Shown here piece by piece: positions 55,801 to 63,978 of a stretch of DNA of 64,000 bases. Every line of letters starts with the position of its first letter. Position 1 is the stretch's first letter. This stretch comes from Typhlomys cinereus (Eukaryota; Chordata; Mammalia; Rodentia; Platacanthomyidae): positions 574,501-638,500 of the forward strand of contig JALPQD010000125.1 of the NCBI GenBank assembly GCA_023101885.1, in the 5' to 3' direction. The notes under the pieces were generated by a model. That model saw nothing but the letters and a program-made list of their open reading frames with translations, made no database searches and was not told where the DNA came from. The translations under genes and the position numbers were made by a program.

Positions 55801-58405
55801 TATCTTGGCTTACCTTACCACATAACAGTTTGATTGCATAGCTATTAGGATCAAGTTTTATTCTGATAGTTTTGAAATCACAGTCTAGGTTGTTTTTTGT
55901 TTTGTTTTGGTGTTTTTTGAGACTGGATACCACTCTATATTCTACAATGGCTTGGTACTGTGTAGCTCAGGCTGACCTTTACGTCTTTTTCTCCTGAGTG
56001 TTAGGAGTACAGGTATTTGTCACCATGACTAGTGAGCCCAGATTTCTGAATGAGAACCAGTTACACAAAGTTTGTTTAAATGCCAATAGGCTTTGGATAT
56101 TAACTTTTTTGCTACAGATTAGTAATGTTTCTTAATGAATTCAGCCTATGATCCCAAAGCAAACTAATGTATACGTGGCAAAAATTAAATCATTTAGAAA
56201 ATAAGTAACATTGTAATTACAAAAAATAAATTAAAAATGCTATGAAAAGTTAAATCAAGAGACAAGTTCTCCAGTCCCATACAAATTTGTAATAGATAAA
56301 ACATCTAAGCTGAAATTCCAATCCAGTAGCATTTTTTAAAAGATTTCATGTAAACGAAATGTCTATACTTCCAAATCCATTTAATTGTATAAATAAGAAG
56401 TTTTACTAATCCTTAACTGGATATGACTTAATTTGTTATGTAATATATTTATATCATGTATATAATTTTATAAATAAATTTAAAACTATGCATATGCTCA
56501 ACTGAAGTCATATACATATGAACTAATACCAGTGTTTACATTATGTGAAAAAAATTGTAAAAATCAAATTGGTAAAAATTCATTACAGAGTAGTATTACG
56601 AGACTATAATTTACAATTTACAATTAACTATAACAATAATGAGCTCTGAGTCTTAATTACATGAAAGCTTATTACCCCCCAATTCTTTTTTCATTGTTAG
56701 ATCTCTGTTACAAAATACTGAATTCAAATATTATGTTTGGATCAGTGTCATGGTTTGAATATGAGATACCCACCTACAGGCTCATGTGTAAATCCTTAGC
56801 TGATGTCATTTTTTGGGAAGGTTGTGGCATCTTTGAGAGGTGGGGTTTTGCTGGAGGAAGGTATACCACAGAAGGTGTTCCTTGAGGTTGCTGGCTCAGC
56901 CCTGCTTCCTTCTCAGTTTCCTCTTGTTCTCCCTGCCTTATGATGGTTGTAGTGAGCTGAGTGGCTTCCTGCTTCTATCCATGCCTTCTGCTATGCAATT
57001 TCCACCATAATGGACTATATTTCCCTTCTGGATCCATAAGCCAAAAAAAAAATCTTCCTTTCTCCCATAAGTTGTATATGAATATTTTCTCACAGCAATG
57101 AAAGAGTAATTGTAACAAATGGTAATTAATAAGAGGTTTATATAAAACTTTTTGTCGTGTTTTCATTAAAAAAAAAAAAACAGTTTGTTTTGTGGCCCAC
57201 AAAGCATAAAATAGAGACTATTTGGACCTTTTAGAAAAATGTTTGCTGACCTCTGGCTTAAAGGATAGATATATTTGGTCGTAACTAATTACTAGTAGAT
57301 ATGTTTGTGCTTCTGTGTGTGTGTGTGTGTGTGTGTGTGTTTTATGTCCATAGTATACTTAAAGTGTTCAAGTGTTTGCTATCTAGAATTTCAATGAAAA
57401 GGTAATACTTTTTTATTTTTATTTAAAAAGTTGGGAACAATTATTTAAATTCTACTTGATGGCTTGTGTAGACCAAGTTATAATTCTTTCCATACATAGA
57501 ATATTTCTGTGTCTACTAGTTAAATATTTCTACAGGAAAATCAGAAGCCTAATTAAAAATTCAACCTGGAAATATTTAAAAATTCTATTAGTTTTATTTA
57601 TTCTATTTAAAAATTCAGACTAGCTCAAGTGATATCCTTGAAATGATTCTTCATGTTCAGTTATGTCATTTTAAATAAACAGGAAAGTTTTAGAAATGTT
57701 TAACTTTGGAAAGGTGTAATATTTCTTTTTAAGTCCTCATGCATAAGAAAAATTTTGGAAGTTTTTTTGTTAGTGACTAAGCAAAATGTTGTGTACTTCT
57801 CATAAATAAACGAACATATTAATTGCTGGTGATTAATGTGGGTGGAATATTGAAAGAGAAGTAATAAAAAATATTGTTTCTAAGGCATTAAAATATATAT
57901 GTGTTTGACAAGAAAGAGTTCTAGGAAATGCCACTGAGTCCTTACACCTCATCAGAGAGGAGGACCCAGAGGAAAGTTTGACGTACACATTAAAGGATGC
58001 TCCAGGGATTGGAGGGGGGTGAAGGAAGGGGAAAAGAGGGGAGGGAGCAAAGGGGTCCAAGAAGGGGTGGAGGGCTGGGATGGGGTACCTATTAAGTTTA
58101 TGAGCGGAAATAAAAAATACATATATATGTATGTGTTCGAGTATGGAAAGATGTTGTATGCTGTTTAGAATTCATTTAAGTTTTTTCCAAGAGCCTTGAA
58201 ATATAAAGGCAAAATATGTAACAGGTAAATTTAGAGAAATTCTAACATGAGAAAGTTATCTTGTGGCTGTTTCATACATATCATTTGGAATGATTTCATT
58301 CTCATTTCTCATATCTATGTGTCCTTATATCTGACTTAACTTTGATTTAAATCTTGTCTTCTAGATGAAGCACTGGATGATTTAAAATCCCAGAAGAAAA
58401 AAATA
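33869..58405 (+). CDS. Lnpk: Lunapark, ER three-way-junction membrane protein, residues 1-119 (3' incomplete)
   Basis: Join of 33869-33895, 36237-36278, 36998-37185, 49257-49315 and 58365-58405: 357 nt, 119 codons, no stop. The product starts MGGLFSRWR; Gly2 fits the known N-myristoylation of Lunapark. Residues about 16-40 are charged and heptad-like (coiled coil). Residues about 44-66 form transmembrane segment 1, then a short loop (PDEFTAR), then transmembrane segment 2 at about 76-98, followed by the basic SKRTER stretch and the start of the second coiled coil. In the family both ends face the cytosol and the protein stabilises three-way junctions of ER tubules, opposing atlastin/reticulon activity; the C-terminal zinc finger and LNPARK motif are not in this window (human protein about 428 residues). 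The start is the first in-frame ATG of exon 2, with A at -3 and G at +4. Recognition is from memory of the human sequence; a few substitutions are seen (e.g. Phe59, Thr89, Leu94). Confidence 0.95.
34800..35090 (-). mobile_element. L1 3'-end-like fragment, old
   Basis: The pyrimidine-rich stretch with 'CATATTGAGTACTCATCC' and 'CAGGCCTCTGTGACATACC' matches, with many changes, the segment at 61840-62070 in intron 6. The two are copies of one repeat family; the polypyrimidine strand and position suggest an L1 3' UTR read in reverse, but the class is inferred. Confidence 0.4.
35991..36093 (+). repeat. Tandem duplication of a ~50-bp intronic unit
   Basis: Units at 35991-36040 and 36041-36093 share TAGTTCTGTTTGCAATTTTA followed by ATCTTTTAGTTAT, with a 3-base length difference. 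Each unit carries an acceptor-like ATCTTTTAG. Confidence 0.9.
36237..36278 (+). CDS. Lnpk: Lnpk exon 3 (codons 10-23)
   Basis: This is a 42-nt exon of 14 codons ([14 protein letters not shown]) between acceptor CTACAACAG and donor AAG|GTATGT. It is phase 0 at both ends, so skipping would keep the frame. It supplies the linker between the myristoylated start and the first coiled coil. A 50-bp tandem duplication lies about 145 nt upstream in intron 2. Confidence 0.93.
36279..36997 (+). other. Lnpk: Lnpk intron 3
   Basis: A short AT-rich intron with no repeat or other feature that I recognise. Confidence 0.85.
36998..37185 (+). CDS. Lnpk: Lnpk exon 4 (codons 24 to 86, split): coiled coil 1, TM1 and most of TM2
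   Basis: This 188-nt exon starts after acceptor TTAACAG and ends AT|GTAAGT within codon 86. It encodes the [17 protein letters not shown] coiled coil, TM1, the PDEFTARL lumenal loop and the first part of TM2. It is the exon that defines the ER hairpin. The split codon is completed by C at 49257 to give Ile. Confidence 0.95.
38150..38560 (-). mobile_element. URR1-like rodent repeat (class uncertain)
   Basis: Blocks such as GATGGTGCTGCCCACATTCA, 'GTGTGTCTCCTAAGTGA' and the terminal 'CAAGTTGATAATCAAAATTAACCATCAC' recur in many rodent interspersed repeats of this shape. The assignment to URR1 or a related non-autonomous element is from memory. Confidence 0.4.
39004..39075 (+). mobile_element. 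Partial B1-like SINE
   Basis: 'GCCAGGCCTGGTGGTATAG', 'TCTGTAATCTGAACTACTTG' and 'GAGGCAGGAGGATCAC' follow the 7SL/B1 order. It runs into a perfect 15-bp inverted repeat. Confidence 0.65.
39076..39115. repeat. Perfect 15-bp inverted repeat with 10-nt loop
   Basis: TACCAATATGGGCAA at 39076-39090 and its exact reverse complement at 39101-39115 are separated by TATGAGAAAG. It joins the 3' side of the B1-like fragment. Confidence 0.95.
39227..39955 (-). mobile_element. Solo LTR (ERVK/IAP-like layout), interrupted by a U6 retropseudogene
   Basis: On the - strand the element runs TGTGGGGATTGTCAGG to GGGCCCGGACA, i.e. TG...CA ends. It has AATAAAGTCGG (poly(A) signal; + coordinates about 39355-39361) upstream of a GC-rich terminal part. 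Without the U6 insert it is about 590 bp. Flanks ATTTAG and GTTAAG are only a 4-of-6 match, so the target duplication is uncertain. No internal retroviral sequence adjoins it. Confidence 0.65.
39419..39545 (-). pseudogene. U6 snRNA processed pseudogene, near full length
   Basis: The - strand reads GTGCTTGAGTCGGCAGCACA, then ATATACTTAAATTGG, ATACAGAGAAGATTAGCATG, CTGCGCAAGGATGACATGC and AAATTCGTGAAGCGGTCCAT. This is U6 with scattered substitutions, including GTGCTTGAGTCGG for GTGCTCGCTTCGG. The U6 part is 39441-39545 and is followed by an A tail (T run on + at 39419-39439). Perfect 14-bp duplications (AGGACCAAATTCTT) at 39404-39417 and 39546-39559 show L1-mediated insertion. No PSE/DSE snRNA promoter is present upstream. 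Confidence 0.93.
40640..41115 (+). mobile_element. Lx-type L1 3'UTR fragment
   Basis: It contains, in order, 'CCCAAGGCTCAGGGAACATT', 'GTGTAGCCACTGATAAATTG', 'CTCCGTGGGTCATATACAC' and 'GAGGGGGACTTGTTGGGAG'. This is the 3'UTR order of old rodent Lx LINE-1. Related fragments in this window lie at about 720, 8880 and 59600. Confidence 0.65.
41865..41985 (-). mobile_element. B3/B2-like SINE fragment
   Basis: 'GAGATTAGAGAACAACTTTTG', 'GGGGATCGACCTCAGTTCA' and 'CCTGTTGAGCCATTGT' are diverged blocks of the B3-type SINE body in reverse. Confidence 0.55.
42402..42745 (+). repeat. 340-bp polypyrimidine tract (CCCTCT/CCTT-rich)
   Basis: It is almost purely C and T on the + strand, built of CCCT, CCCTCT and CCTT units, with rare G interruptions (CCGTCTCC, twice). 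It is preceded by short GGT/GCT repeats (about 42360-42402) and followed directly by a TG-rich SINE tail. The purine strand gives a spurious Arg/Glu/Gly open frame. Confidence 0.97.
42746..42965 (-). mobile_element. B2-superfamily SINE, older subfamily
   Basis: TG-rich tail at 42746-42790, then reverse-strand body ('GACTTCAAGGAATCATC', 'TTTGCTTTGGGGATTTCC', 'CTGCCTTCCAGGGGCAAG'). The tRNA-like head end is degraded. Confidence 0.65.
43000..43165 (-). mobile_element. B3-like SINE fragment
   Basis: 'TCTGTCATGTGGACTCTGGG', 'ATTGAGTTCAGATTG' and 'ACCAACCATCTTGCTGGTCC' are the reverse of a B3-type body and head. Confidence 0.5.
43377..43600 (+). mobile_element. B3/B2-like SINE ending in an (AACC)n and (AGTC)n tail
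   Basis: Head 'GGGCTAGTGAGATAGCTTGA', then 'ACTTGAGTTCAATTCTCAG' and 'GAGAGAACCAACTCCC'. It is followed by about nine AACC units (43553-43590) and several AGTC/AATC units, an unusual simple-repeat tail for this family. Confidence 0.65.
44305..44334 (+). repeat. (CATT)7 microsatellite
   Basis: Seven ATTC/CATT units stand where the poly(A) tail of the adjoining reverse-strand L1 end would be expected, so it is probably the tail-derived satellite of that element. Confidence 0.9.
44336..44655 (-). mobile_element. L1 3' end, 5'-truncated
   Basis: Reverse of the 3'UTR family found at 2314, 24545, 25795, 51349, 52154 and 57905: 'CATACAAACTTAGTAGGTAT', a C-rich polypyrimidine tract, then 'CTCTGATGAGGTGTAAGGAC' and 'GCCTCTAAGGATCCTAGTGC'. 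It is more diverged than the copies at 51349 and 52154. Confidence 0.8.
44700..45030 (-). mobile_element. B3-like SINE, possibly two fused fragments
   Basis: 'TGTGTGTAGAAGTTAGAGGA' and 'ATTCAAACTCAGGTTCTTAA' are reverse B3 blocks, with an extra segment between them. Confidence 0.5.
45296..45463 (-). mobile_element. Very short L1 3' end (3'UTR only)
   Basis: Starts TTTTTTATTATTATTTCCGC (reverse of the L1 tail), then 'TCATACAAACTTAATAGGTA' and the C-rich tract. Approximate duplications GTTGCATTTT (left) and GCTGCATTTT (right) flank it. Confidence 0.8.
45479..45885 (-). mobile_element. Solo LTR-like repeat, third copy of the 10116/12347 family
   Basis: It shares 'ACATGGTTGCTGATAAAATG', 'GTGCCCAGAGCTCAAACCC' and the end 'CTGTCAAGTTGACAC...TAACTATGACA' with the copies at 10116-10540 and 12347-12702. 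Its left edge is degraded (TATTACAG for TGTTGCAG). Confidence 0.7.
48515..48655 (-). mobile_element. B3-like SINE fragment
   Basis: 'GTGGAAGTCAGAGGACAGCT' and 'CCCATAGAGCCATCTTGCCA' are reverse B3-type tail-side and head blocks. Confidence 0.6.
49257..49315 (+). CDS. Lnpk: Lnpk exon 5 (codons 86-106): end of TM2
   Basis: This 59-nt exon follows a strong acceptor (TTGTTTCCTCCTTAG) and ends AAATA|GTAAG. It enters in phase 2 and leaves in phase 1. It encodes [20 protein letters not shown], the cytosolic end of TM2 and the basic stop-transfer stretch. Confidence 0.95.
49629..49912 (+). mobile_element. B2-superfamily SINE, older subfamily, (CA)n tail
   Basis: Head 'AGACTGGAGAGATGGCTTCG', then 'GACCTAAATTCAGATCCTAG' and a body that continues to a (CA)15-type tail at 49867-49896. 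It begins about 310 bases downstream of the exon 5 donor. Confidence 0.8.
50407..50675 (-). mobile_element. Young B2-superfamily SINE
   Basis: Reverse copy: TTATTTATTCAATTGTGTGC and a (TG)n tail, the conserved 'GGGATTCACAGGCTCCGCC' and 'GACCAGAAACGCAGGC' body, then 'GAGCCATCTCTCCAGCCCC'. Approximate duplications AGAAATATTA and AGAAATACTT flank it. Confidence 0.88.
50709..51020 (+). mobile_element. Older B2-superfamily SINE, opposite in orientation to its neighbour
   Basis: Head 'GGCTGGAGAGATGGCTCAGG' and body 'GTCAGATGGAACTGGTGTTA'. A small tandem duplication, GATCCTGAATTTG twice, lies near 50758-50785. The tail has CT, CA and CG repeats. Flanks share TTTGTTG with mismatches. Confidence 0.82.
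51349..51688 (+). mobile_element. L1 3'UTR insertion with perfect 17-bp target duplication
   Basis: 5'-truncated within the 3'UTR. It carries 'TGACCTCACAAAGTCTAGCA', the G-rich polypurine tract (about 51545-51630) and 'TTTGTATGAGCGGAAATAAT' before an A-rich tail. GAAAATGAAATGTTTTT occurs exactly at 51332-51348 and 51689-51705. Confidence 0.92.
52154..53870 (-). mobile_element. 5'-truncated LINE-1 with perfect 16-bp target duplication
   Basis: Reverse-strand L1 of about 1.7 kb: A tail (T run at 52157-52168), 3'UTR with G-rich polypurine tract (C-rich on + at 52220-52300), then the 3' end of ORF2. The frame at 53442-53705 gives an L1 ORF2 C-terminal region, including '[20 protein letters not shown]' and '[11 protein letters not shown]'. 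It is broken by frameshifts/stops on either side. GGAGAGCTCTATTTCT at 52138-52153 is repeated exactly at 53871-53886. It is dead because of truncation, but is a recent copy. Confidence 0.95.
53442..53705 (-). pseudogene. L1 ORF2 C-terminal fragment
   Basis: An 87-codon open frame inside the L1 above. It is the C-terminal region of the LINE-1 endonuclease/reverse transcriptase protein, downstream of the RT domain. It lacks the endonuclease and RT parts and cannot be functional. Confidence 0.85.
55885..56045 (-). mobile_element. B1-like SINE, diverged
   Basis: 'TTTTTTGAGACTGGATACCA', 'TGTGTAGCTCAGGCTGACCT' and 'CCTGAGTGTTAGGAGTACAG' are the reverse of the B1/7SL layout with an A-tail-derived T run. 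Confidence 0.7.
56747..57118 (+). mobile_element. MaLR-type solo LTR
   Basis: Starts TGTCATGGTTTGAATATGAG and has 'CTGGAGGAAGGTATACCACA', 'CATAATGGACTATATTTCCC' and a degraded AATAAA-like segment before 'GAGTAATTGTAACA'. This is the layout of rodent MaLR (MT/ORR1-type) LTRs. The copy at 22148-22515 is a relative. Confidence 0.7.
57905..58118 (+). mobile_element. Short L1 3'UTR fragment
   Basis: 'AAATGCCACTGAGTCCTTAC', 'GAGGAGGACCCAGAGGAAAG', a G-rich tract and 'TTATGAGCGGAAATAAAAAA'. It resembles the diverged copy at 44336 more than the young copies. It lies 250 bases upstream of exon 6. Confidence 0.8.
58365..58405 (+). CDS. Lnpk: Lnpk exon 6 (codons 106-119)
   Basis: This 41-nt exon follows acceptor TTGTCTTCTAG and ends AAAATA|GTAAGT. 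It encodes [14 protein letters not shown], the start of the second, cytosolic coiled coil. It ends in phase 0. The exon is short, but the frame and the match to the family are exact apart from one Lys/Arg change. Confidence 0.93.
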
Positions 58406-59079
58406 GTAAGTTAACTTTTATTTAAAGTTAATTTATGTAAACTAACAAGAAATGAATAATTAATGCTTCTATGTTGTGACTTACTCTTTCTAAGGGATAA
58501 GTATGCTAATTTTAGATAAGATTTTAAATTCTATTTTTTATTTAGTTTATAGGATAACTGGGGAAAATAATTTAGATGGACTTGAAATTCTGAGAACATA
58601 TGTCAATTGGAAACCGAGGAGTACATACATAAGTCATATTGGAGAACTAAATGAGACAGAGCAGATATAAAGATGGGTGGTGCACAGAATGTTTGTTAGA
58701 ATCCAAAATGAAATAAATGTGAGACAAATTCAACATGCAAAAAGTAAAACAAGGTAGGGACAGATTTTTGTCTTTAGCATCTTTTATTTTACAACATTAA
58801 TGCAGTGGTTATAGTAAGGCTAGTTAAATTTTTTTTTGTATGTTTTTGAAAGGGTTCTAGAAGGAAGGGCCCAAGGTGTTTAGAGTTTCATGTATAAATG
58901 TCTGTAATAATCAAATTAGTCTTGGTGCTTGACATAGTGCTTTTATATATTTTTCTAATATTAAAGTATGAAAATGATAATTGCTGGCAATATTATGTGA
59001 AGTAGAAACTTACAAAATGAAATTTAATTAAATATACAGGATCAATTCAATATGTTTGTCTGGAGTGTAGTAAGTGTAA

Positions 59080-59500
59080 TTTTTTTATTGGTATAACAAG
59101 AATAATTGAGATAATCACCTTATAAGAATAAAAGATTTATTTTGGCTCATGGTTTTAGAGGTAGTTGTTCCTGGTCATTTTACCCTGTGTGTGGAATATA
59201 CCTCATGGTAGGAGTACAGGCCAGACCTCTATTCAGTTCTTTATATTCTTGGAGCAAAGAGTAGAAAGAGGTTTATATTGCAGTGTCCCTTTCAAGGTCA
59301 TGCTTATGATGACCGAAATTACTTCCTTGGGGCCTCCTAATGATTCACTGTCTAGAAAAGCCAAAGCCTGGAGACTGTCTTTAATATAAGGCCTTGAGGA
59401 CATCCTTCAGATCCAAATATTGCACCACAGTAATTATGATTAAACTAATAAAAACTTTGGACATCTTTATTTAAACACTTAATCTTTAGGCCCATACATT
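59080..59500 (-). mobile_element. URR1-like rodent repeat
   Basis: 'GATTTATTTTGGCTCATGGT' followed by a fragmentary body and 'GACATCTTTATTTAAACACTT' matches the general layout of the repeats at 18830 and 38150. The class is not certain. Confidence 0.35.
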
Positions 59501-59599
59501 AATGCAGCTCCCAGCCTGTGTCCATGAAGACTTTTCTTAGTGGAAAATGGTGAACACAGAATTATAACTCATCTAAGAGCATTAAGTAAATGACTGGAA

Positions 59600-60115
59600 T
59601 ATTTGATCATAAACAGGATATTTGAAGCTCCACTGTACTCCCTCCCCAAAGTCCAGGGAACACCAGGGGAAAGGGACAAAAAGAGTGTGAGAACCAGATT
59701 AGGGGGAGGAGCACTGACAAACAGTATTCCCAGACATAAAAGCATAACAACCATGAACACATTGCAACTAAGTTTACCTGTAGAAGACCTACATGAGATT
59801 GGGCCCCAGTATCATGGTATGAATATTTAAGGAGGAACCAAGGTGGATTCACCAATGTGGGAGTGATCATAGATATTCAAAATAGACCAGAGAAAGGGGT
59901 CCCTCTTACATCAGAACTCCCTCTGAAATATTGCATGTGTTATGGCAGGTAGCCAAGCACATGCAAAAATAAGGAATGTGTATTGAACTTAGTGGGATAC
60001 ATTCATAGAGGGAACATTTGTGTAGGAGGAGAATTAGTGGAGAATTTCAGTGGGAGAAAGGTGGATGAGGTAGAGTAATGTGAGGAGAAAACAAAAAAGT
60101 CCATTGTAATTCGAA
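59600..60115 (+). mobile_element. Lx-type L1 3'UTR fragment
   Basis: 'CCTCCCCAAAGTCCAGGGAA', 'GACCTACATGAGATTGGGCC' and 'GAGAATTTCAGTGGGAGAAA' follow the order seen at 40640 and 720. Confidence 0.6.
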
Positions 60116-60547
60116 ACAAAAAATCATACTGTTAAAAATTGCTCTGTGAGTGGTTGATAAGAGACACTAATCTTGAGTGTTTCAAGATGAAATAAATTTT
60201 AATGTTGAAAGGATTCCTTATCTGATATTTTTTAATGTTTTGTGAGATATTTATTAGAATTGCATTGACAATTTTGATGAACTCCCATTAAAACCTAAAG
60301 CATGTTATTATATCTTATCAGTAATGACTTTGCTATTCTGTGTATTGTGGTACAACTAGAAATTTAAATGGAGGAAATCTGATAGTTTTAGTGATTATTT
60401 AGTGATAGTCTTATGGGATTGGTAAATTAAGGCTGGTAATGCTGATGAGAACCAAAGTCAACTTGCAGATGAAAGCATTGTATCTCTTTTTGCCCACAGT
60501 TGTATATTTTACCATTTCAGTTACTTGTAGTCAACAATGGTCTGAAA

Positions 60548-60700
60548 ATAGTAAATGAATTGGACACAGTAGTACTTGTCTCCAGTTCCAATTACTTGTG
60601 AGGCTAAGTCACCCTATGACTTGGGATCATATGAAAAGTTTGAAGTAGCCTGGGCAGCATAGCAAGACCCTGTCTCAAATCTCCTTACCTTAAAATGTTA
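60548..60700 (+). mobile_element. B1-like SINE, diverged
   Basis: 'CTTGTGAGGCTAAGTCACC' and 'GCCTGGGCAGCATAGCAAGA' then 'CCCTGTCTCAAA' are 7SL-derived blocks in order. Confidence 0.7.
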
Positions 60701-61839
60701 AATAACAAATTCCAAGAATAAGTAATTTATGAATTTTAAATTACTTTTACTAAGGTATATAGTTATATTTGTCTGTGCTAGAATTCTTAATCTTTTACTA
60801 TATTAAATACATAAATTCATGTTGGTATATATGAAGGAAATAACATACAAAGGACTTGGTACTCTGAAGGTTTCAGATGTCTACTAGGTCTTGGAGCATA
60901 TACTTTTTGAATAAGGAGGGATCATTGTAGAATAGACAAAGAGGAAGACAAAAGAATAGCAGTATAAATATCTAAGTGATGAGACACAGTCTAATGTCAG
61001 TATTATTGAAATAGAAATGCAAAGAATATGTATTTGATGAAAATCTCTGAATATCCATTTATTAGCCAAGTTAGAAAATTCTGTGAAAGAGCAAGGAAAG
61101 CTATTTACTACTGTTTTAATGTCCTTTGAAGGATCATGACACAAAAGATACTCTTAAGTATGTGAACAGTTGGGAAAATCTGTCCAAGGTTCAATATTTA
61201 AATACTTTTTATATTTAGTTGATGAAACATGTTTATTACAGAATAGTTTACTATAGCATTTTTTTCTTGCTTATGACTAAAGAAAAATAATTGAGCCATA
61301 TCACCTAATTAAGCCATATCACACAATTTACATTGATCTGATTATTGTTGGTATTGTATACTGGTACCCAGAACTAATTCCAGACCTTAACATTAGTGCT
61401 TTGCTGAAGTAGCTCTATACTTTGGAACAGCATAGTTTGAATCAATGATCGAAGTGGTAGTGAAAGGCTAAAGAGAAGACACATTATCTTTGAGCAACAG
61501 CCAAACATGATCAGAATGAAGTTTACTTACTAATACTACATTTTGTTTTTAAAAAATATTTCTGTTGTTGAAATATCCCTCAGAAAAATATTAATAATTA
61601 AGTTAAATGATTTAAGCCCTCATCCTTCTTTGGTGGACAAAATTAAATATTTATTACTTGGTATTTTATTAGCAGTTATTGCCTTAGTAGTGTATCACTT
61701 TAATCTGAATAGATTTGTAATACAATTTGCAATATATTAAATTGCAATTTTTAAGGGAGAATTAGTTTTCAATGATTGAAATTTGTTTTGTAAGAAAATG
61801 TGTAGCTTTTTAATAGTGTTTAAAACTTTTTAAATTTTT

Positions 61840-62075
61840 TTCTAATTTACAAGCACATTGAGTAGTCATCCAAGCTTCCCTCTTTCTGCCCTCCCATTCC
61901 TTCCTTTCCTTTACCATTCCATCCCACTCTTTGCCTATATGCTTCTAAGGACTTTAGGGTTCACTCTGGCTTGTCTATTCCTGTGTAGGCTTCTGTAGTG
62001 TAACAAGTTTAACTCTCTTCAGGCCACCCTACTGATATGTGCATTTCCCTTCACTCATGCATCAAACTGCTCTGT
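61840..62075 (-). mobile_element. L1 3'-end-like fragment, old
   Basis: Relative of 34800-35090: 'CACATTGAGTAGTCATCCAA', a C/T-rich tract, 'GTAGGCTTCTGTAGTGTAAC' and 'CTCTCTTCAGGCCACCC'. Confidence 0.4.
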
Positions 62076-63429
62076 AGGCAGCTATTATAGAGTAGAAACT
62101 CACAGTAGTGTTTAAAATTTTAAGAGCTTAGCACAAGTATTTCCTTAGAAAGTGAGTCTGGGAGTTAATGTTTATCTAAAAAATTTTAAGTATAGTTGTA
62201 TACATTTTGGTACTCACATATTTTGTGTTATTTAAACTTATTTATTTTTATTCATTAAGTAGTCTGATAGATAATTCCTTTACATTCATAATTTTTCTTT
62301 GAAACAGTTGAAGATCAAGATACATAATACTTTGACATTCATGATAATTTCTTCAAAACAATTGAAAATTGGGATCCGTCACAGTGCATGAATCAAAATT
62401 CCTCTTAAAGAGCTCATGAACATTTTCGTTTTTCCATAGTAGTGCTGCTGTGTGATAATTTTTTTTCTAGTGTGTCTCAAGAAATGTGTTTTTCTGAATC
62501 CTGAGAAAAATCTTTTTGAGGAAGTGGGAAAGGGGAACATAGGAAAAATGTTGTAGTTCTCTGATGTTTATCGAGCAGCTTTAGTTGTTGCTCTTTCAAA
62601 AGAATCTACTAATGTCAGTTGAAAGCAAGAGCAAGAAATACTGAGCTGCAGGTTAGTGTTGATACTTCTGGGTACAGGACAGGAGCATATAAAACCTGGC
62701 TTTTGTGGCCATATTTTAAGTGTGCTTTTATGATCCTCCTATGATAGTGAGTCATTCTTACAAATAAATATTAATGTTTGTGTACATGGTATAGTTTAAT
62801 GTATCCCAGGAATGATGTTCCATAATGTAGTTTTCGAAGGAAAAAGTGTAAGTTGGCATGCTATTATATGGAGGACTGTTAGTGTGAAATATTATGATTT
62901 TTGTATTATTGAATGTTTGTGCACAAATAATTTATTTGTGTATTCAGTGCTTGGATATTCACTATAAGTATAGACTAACAGAAGATATGCAAAAGTTGTG
63001 ATTGTAATTATAAAATACTTCTATAGGAAATCAGAATATTATATAATATCTGAATTAGTAAAATTCATGATTATTTCAATAGTGAACTAAAATGAGCAGA
63101 AAGTATTTTCATTGTGAGTTAAAGATGCTTTTGGGTACATTCTATAAAACAAAAGAAAATGTCTATATCTGGCATATTTTTATCATGAATCAGAGGCCAG
63201 AAATATTGGATAGAAATTAATGCTTTTAAATATTTAAAATTTTATTTCAAGAGTAGTAATTTCCTATGAATATTTGTGCAATTCAAAATTTAAAAGAGGT
63301 TTGTGTTAGTGTTTCTTTTAGTGTTTTCTGTAAAGAAATGGCTATATTTAAATAATTTTTACATGTTATATTTATATATAATCTTTTCCTATTAATTTTA
63401 ATTATTTTTAAAACATTTAAAAATATTTT

Positions 63430-63600
63430 GCTTATTTGAGGGAGAAGGGAAGGCATGCACATGCCTACCATGATACATATATGAAGGTCAGAGGACAACT
63501 TTTGAGGTCAGTCCTCTCCTATTGTGTGAATTTCTGGGGATCAAACTCATGTTTGTGAGCAGCCGCCTTACATGATGAACTAAATGTCTTGCTGCTCCTA
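63430..63600 (-). mobile_element. B3-like SINE
   Basis: 'GAAGGTCAGAGGACAACTTT', 'TTCTGGGGATCAAACTCATG' and a head end near 'GATGAACTAAATGTCTTGC' read in reverse. Confidence 0.7.
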
Positions 63601-63659
63601 GTTTCCATTCCTAATCAATTAAAATCTTTTAATTGATTTAATCTTTTAAAGTCTTTTTC

Positions 63660-63924
63660 TTTTTGGTAGTGTGTATGTATGTTCCTGTGTGTGCTGGTGT
63701 GCTTTGCACATTTTGTGTTTGTGCTTGTAAAGGCCAAGAGTTCTACCTTGGGGATCTATTCCTGAAGAGCCTCTCACTTTAGTTTGTCAATGGACCTAGT
63801 CACTAGGAGCTGGGGTTCATTGATCAGGCTGGGTTGCCTGGACGGCAAGGCCAAGGGATCTATCTACCTGTCTTGCCTTATTCTCCAGCTCTTGGATTGC
63901 AAGAAAACTCTCCCATATCCAACG

Positions 63925-63978
<54 letters not shown>

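Larger units (their letters stand above)
49316..58364 (+). other. Lnpk: Lnpk intron 5
   Basis: Contains three B2-superfamily SINEs, two young L1 insertions and one older L1 3' end, a B1-like SINE and a MaLR LTR (listed). I recognise nothing in 51710-52050, 53890-55880, 56050-56740 or 57120-57900, apart from short tracts such as (TG)n at 57317-57340. Confidence 0.8.
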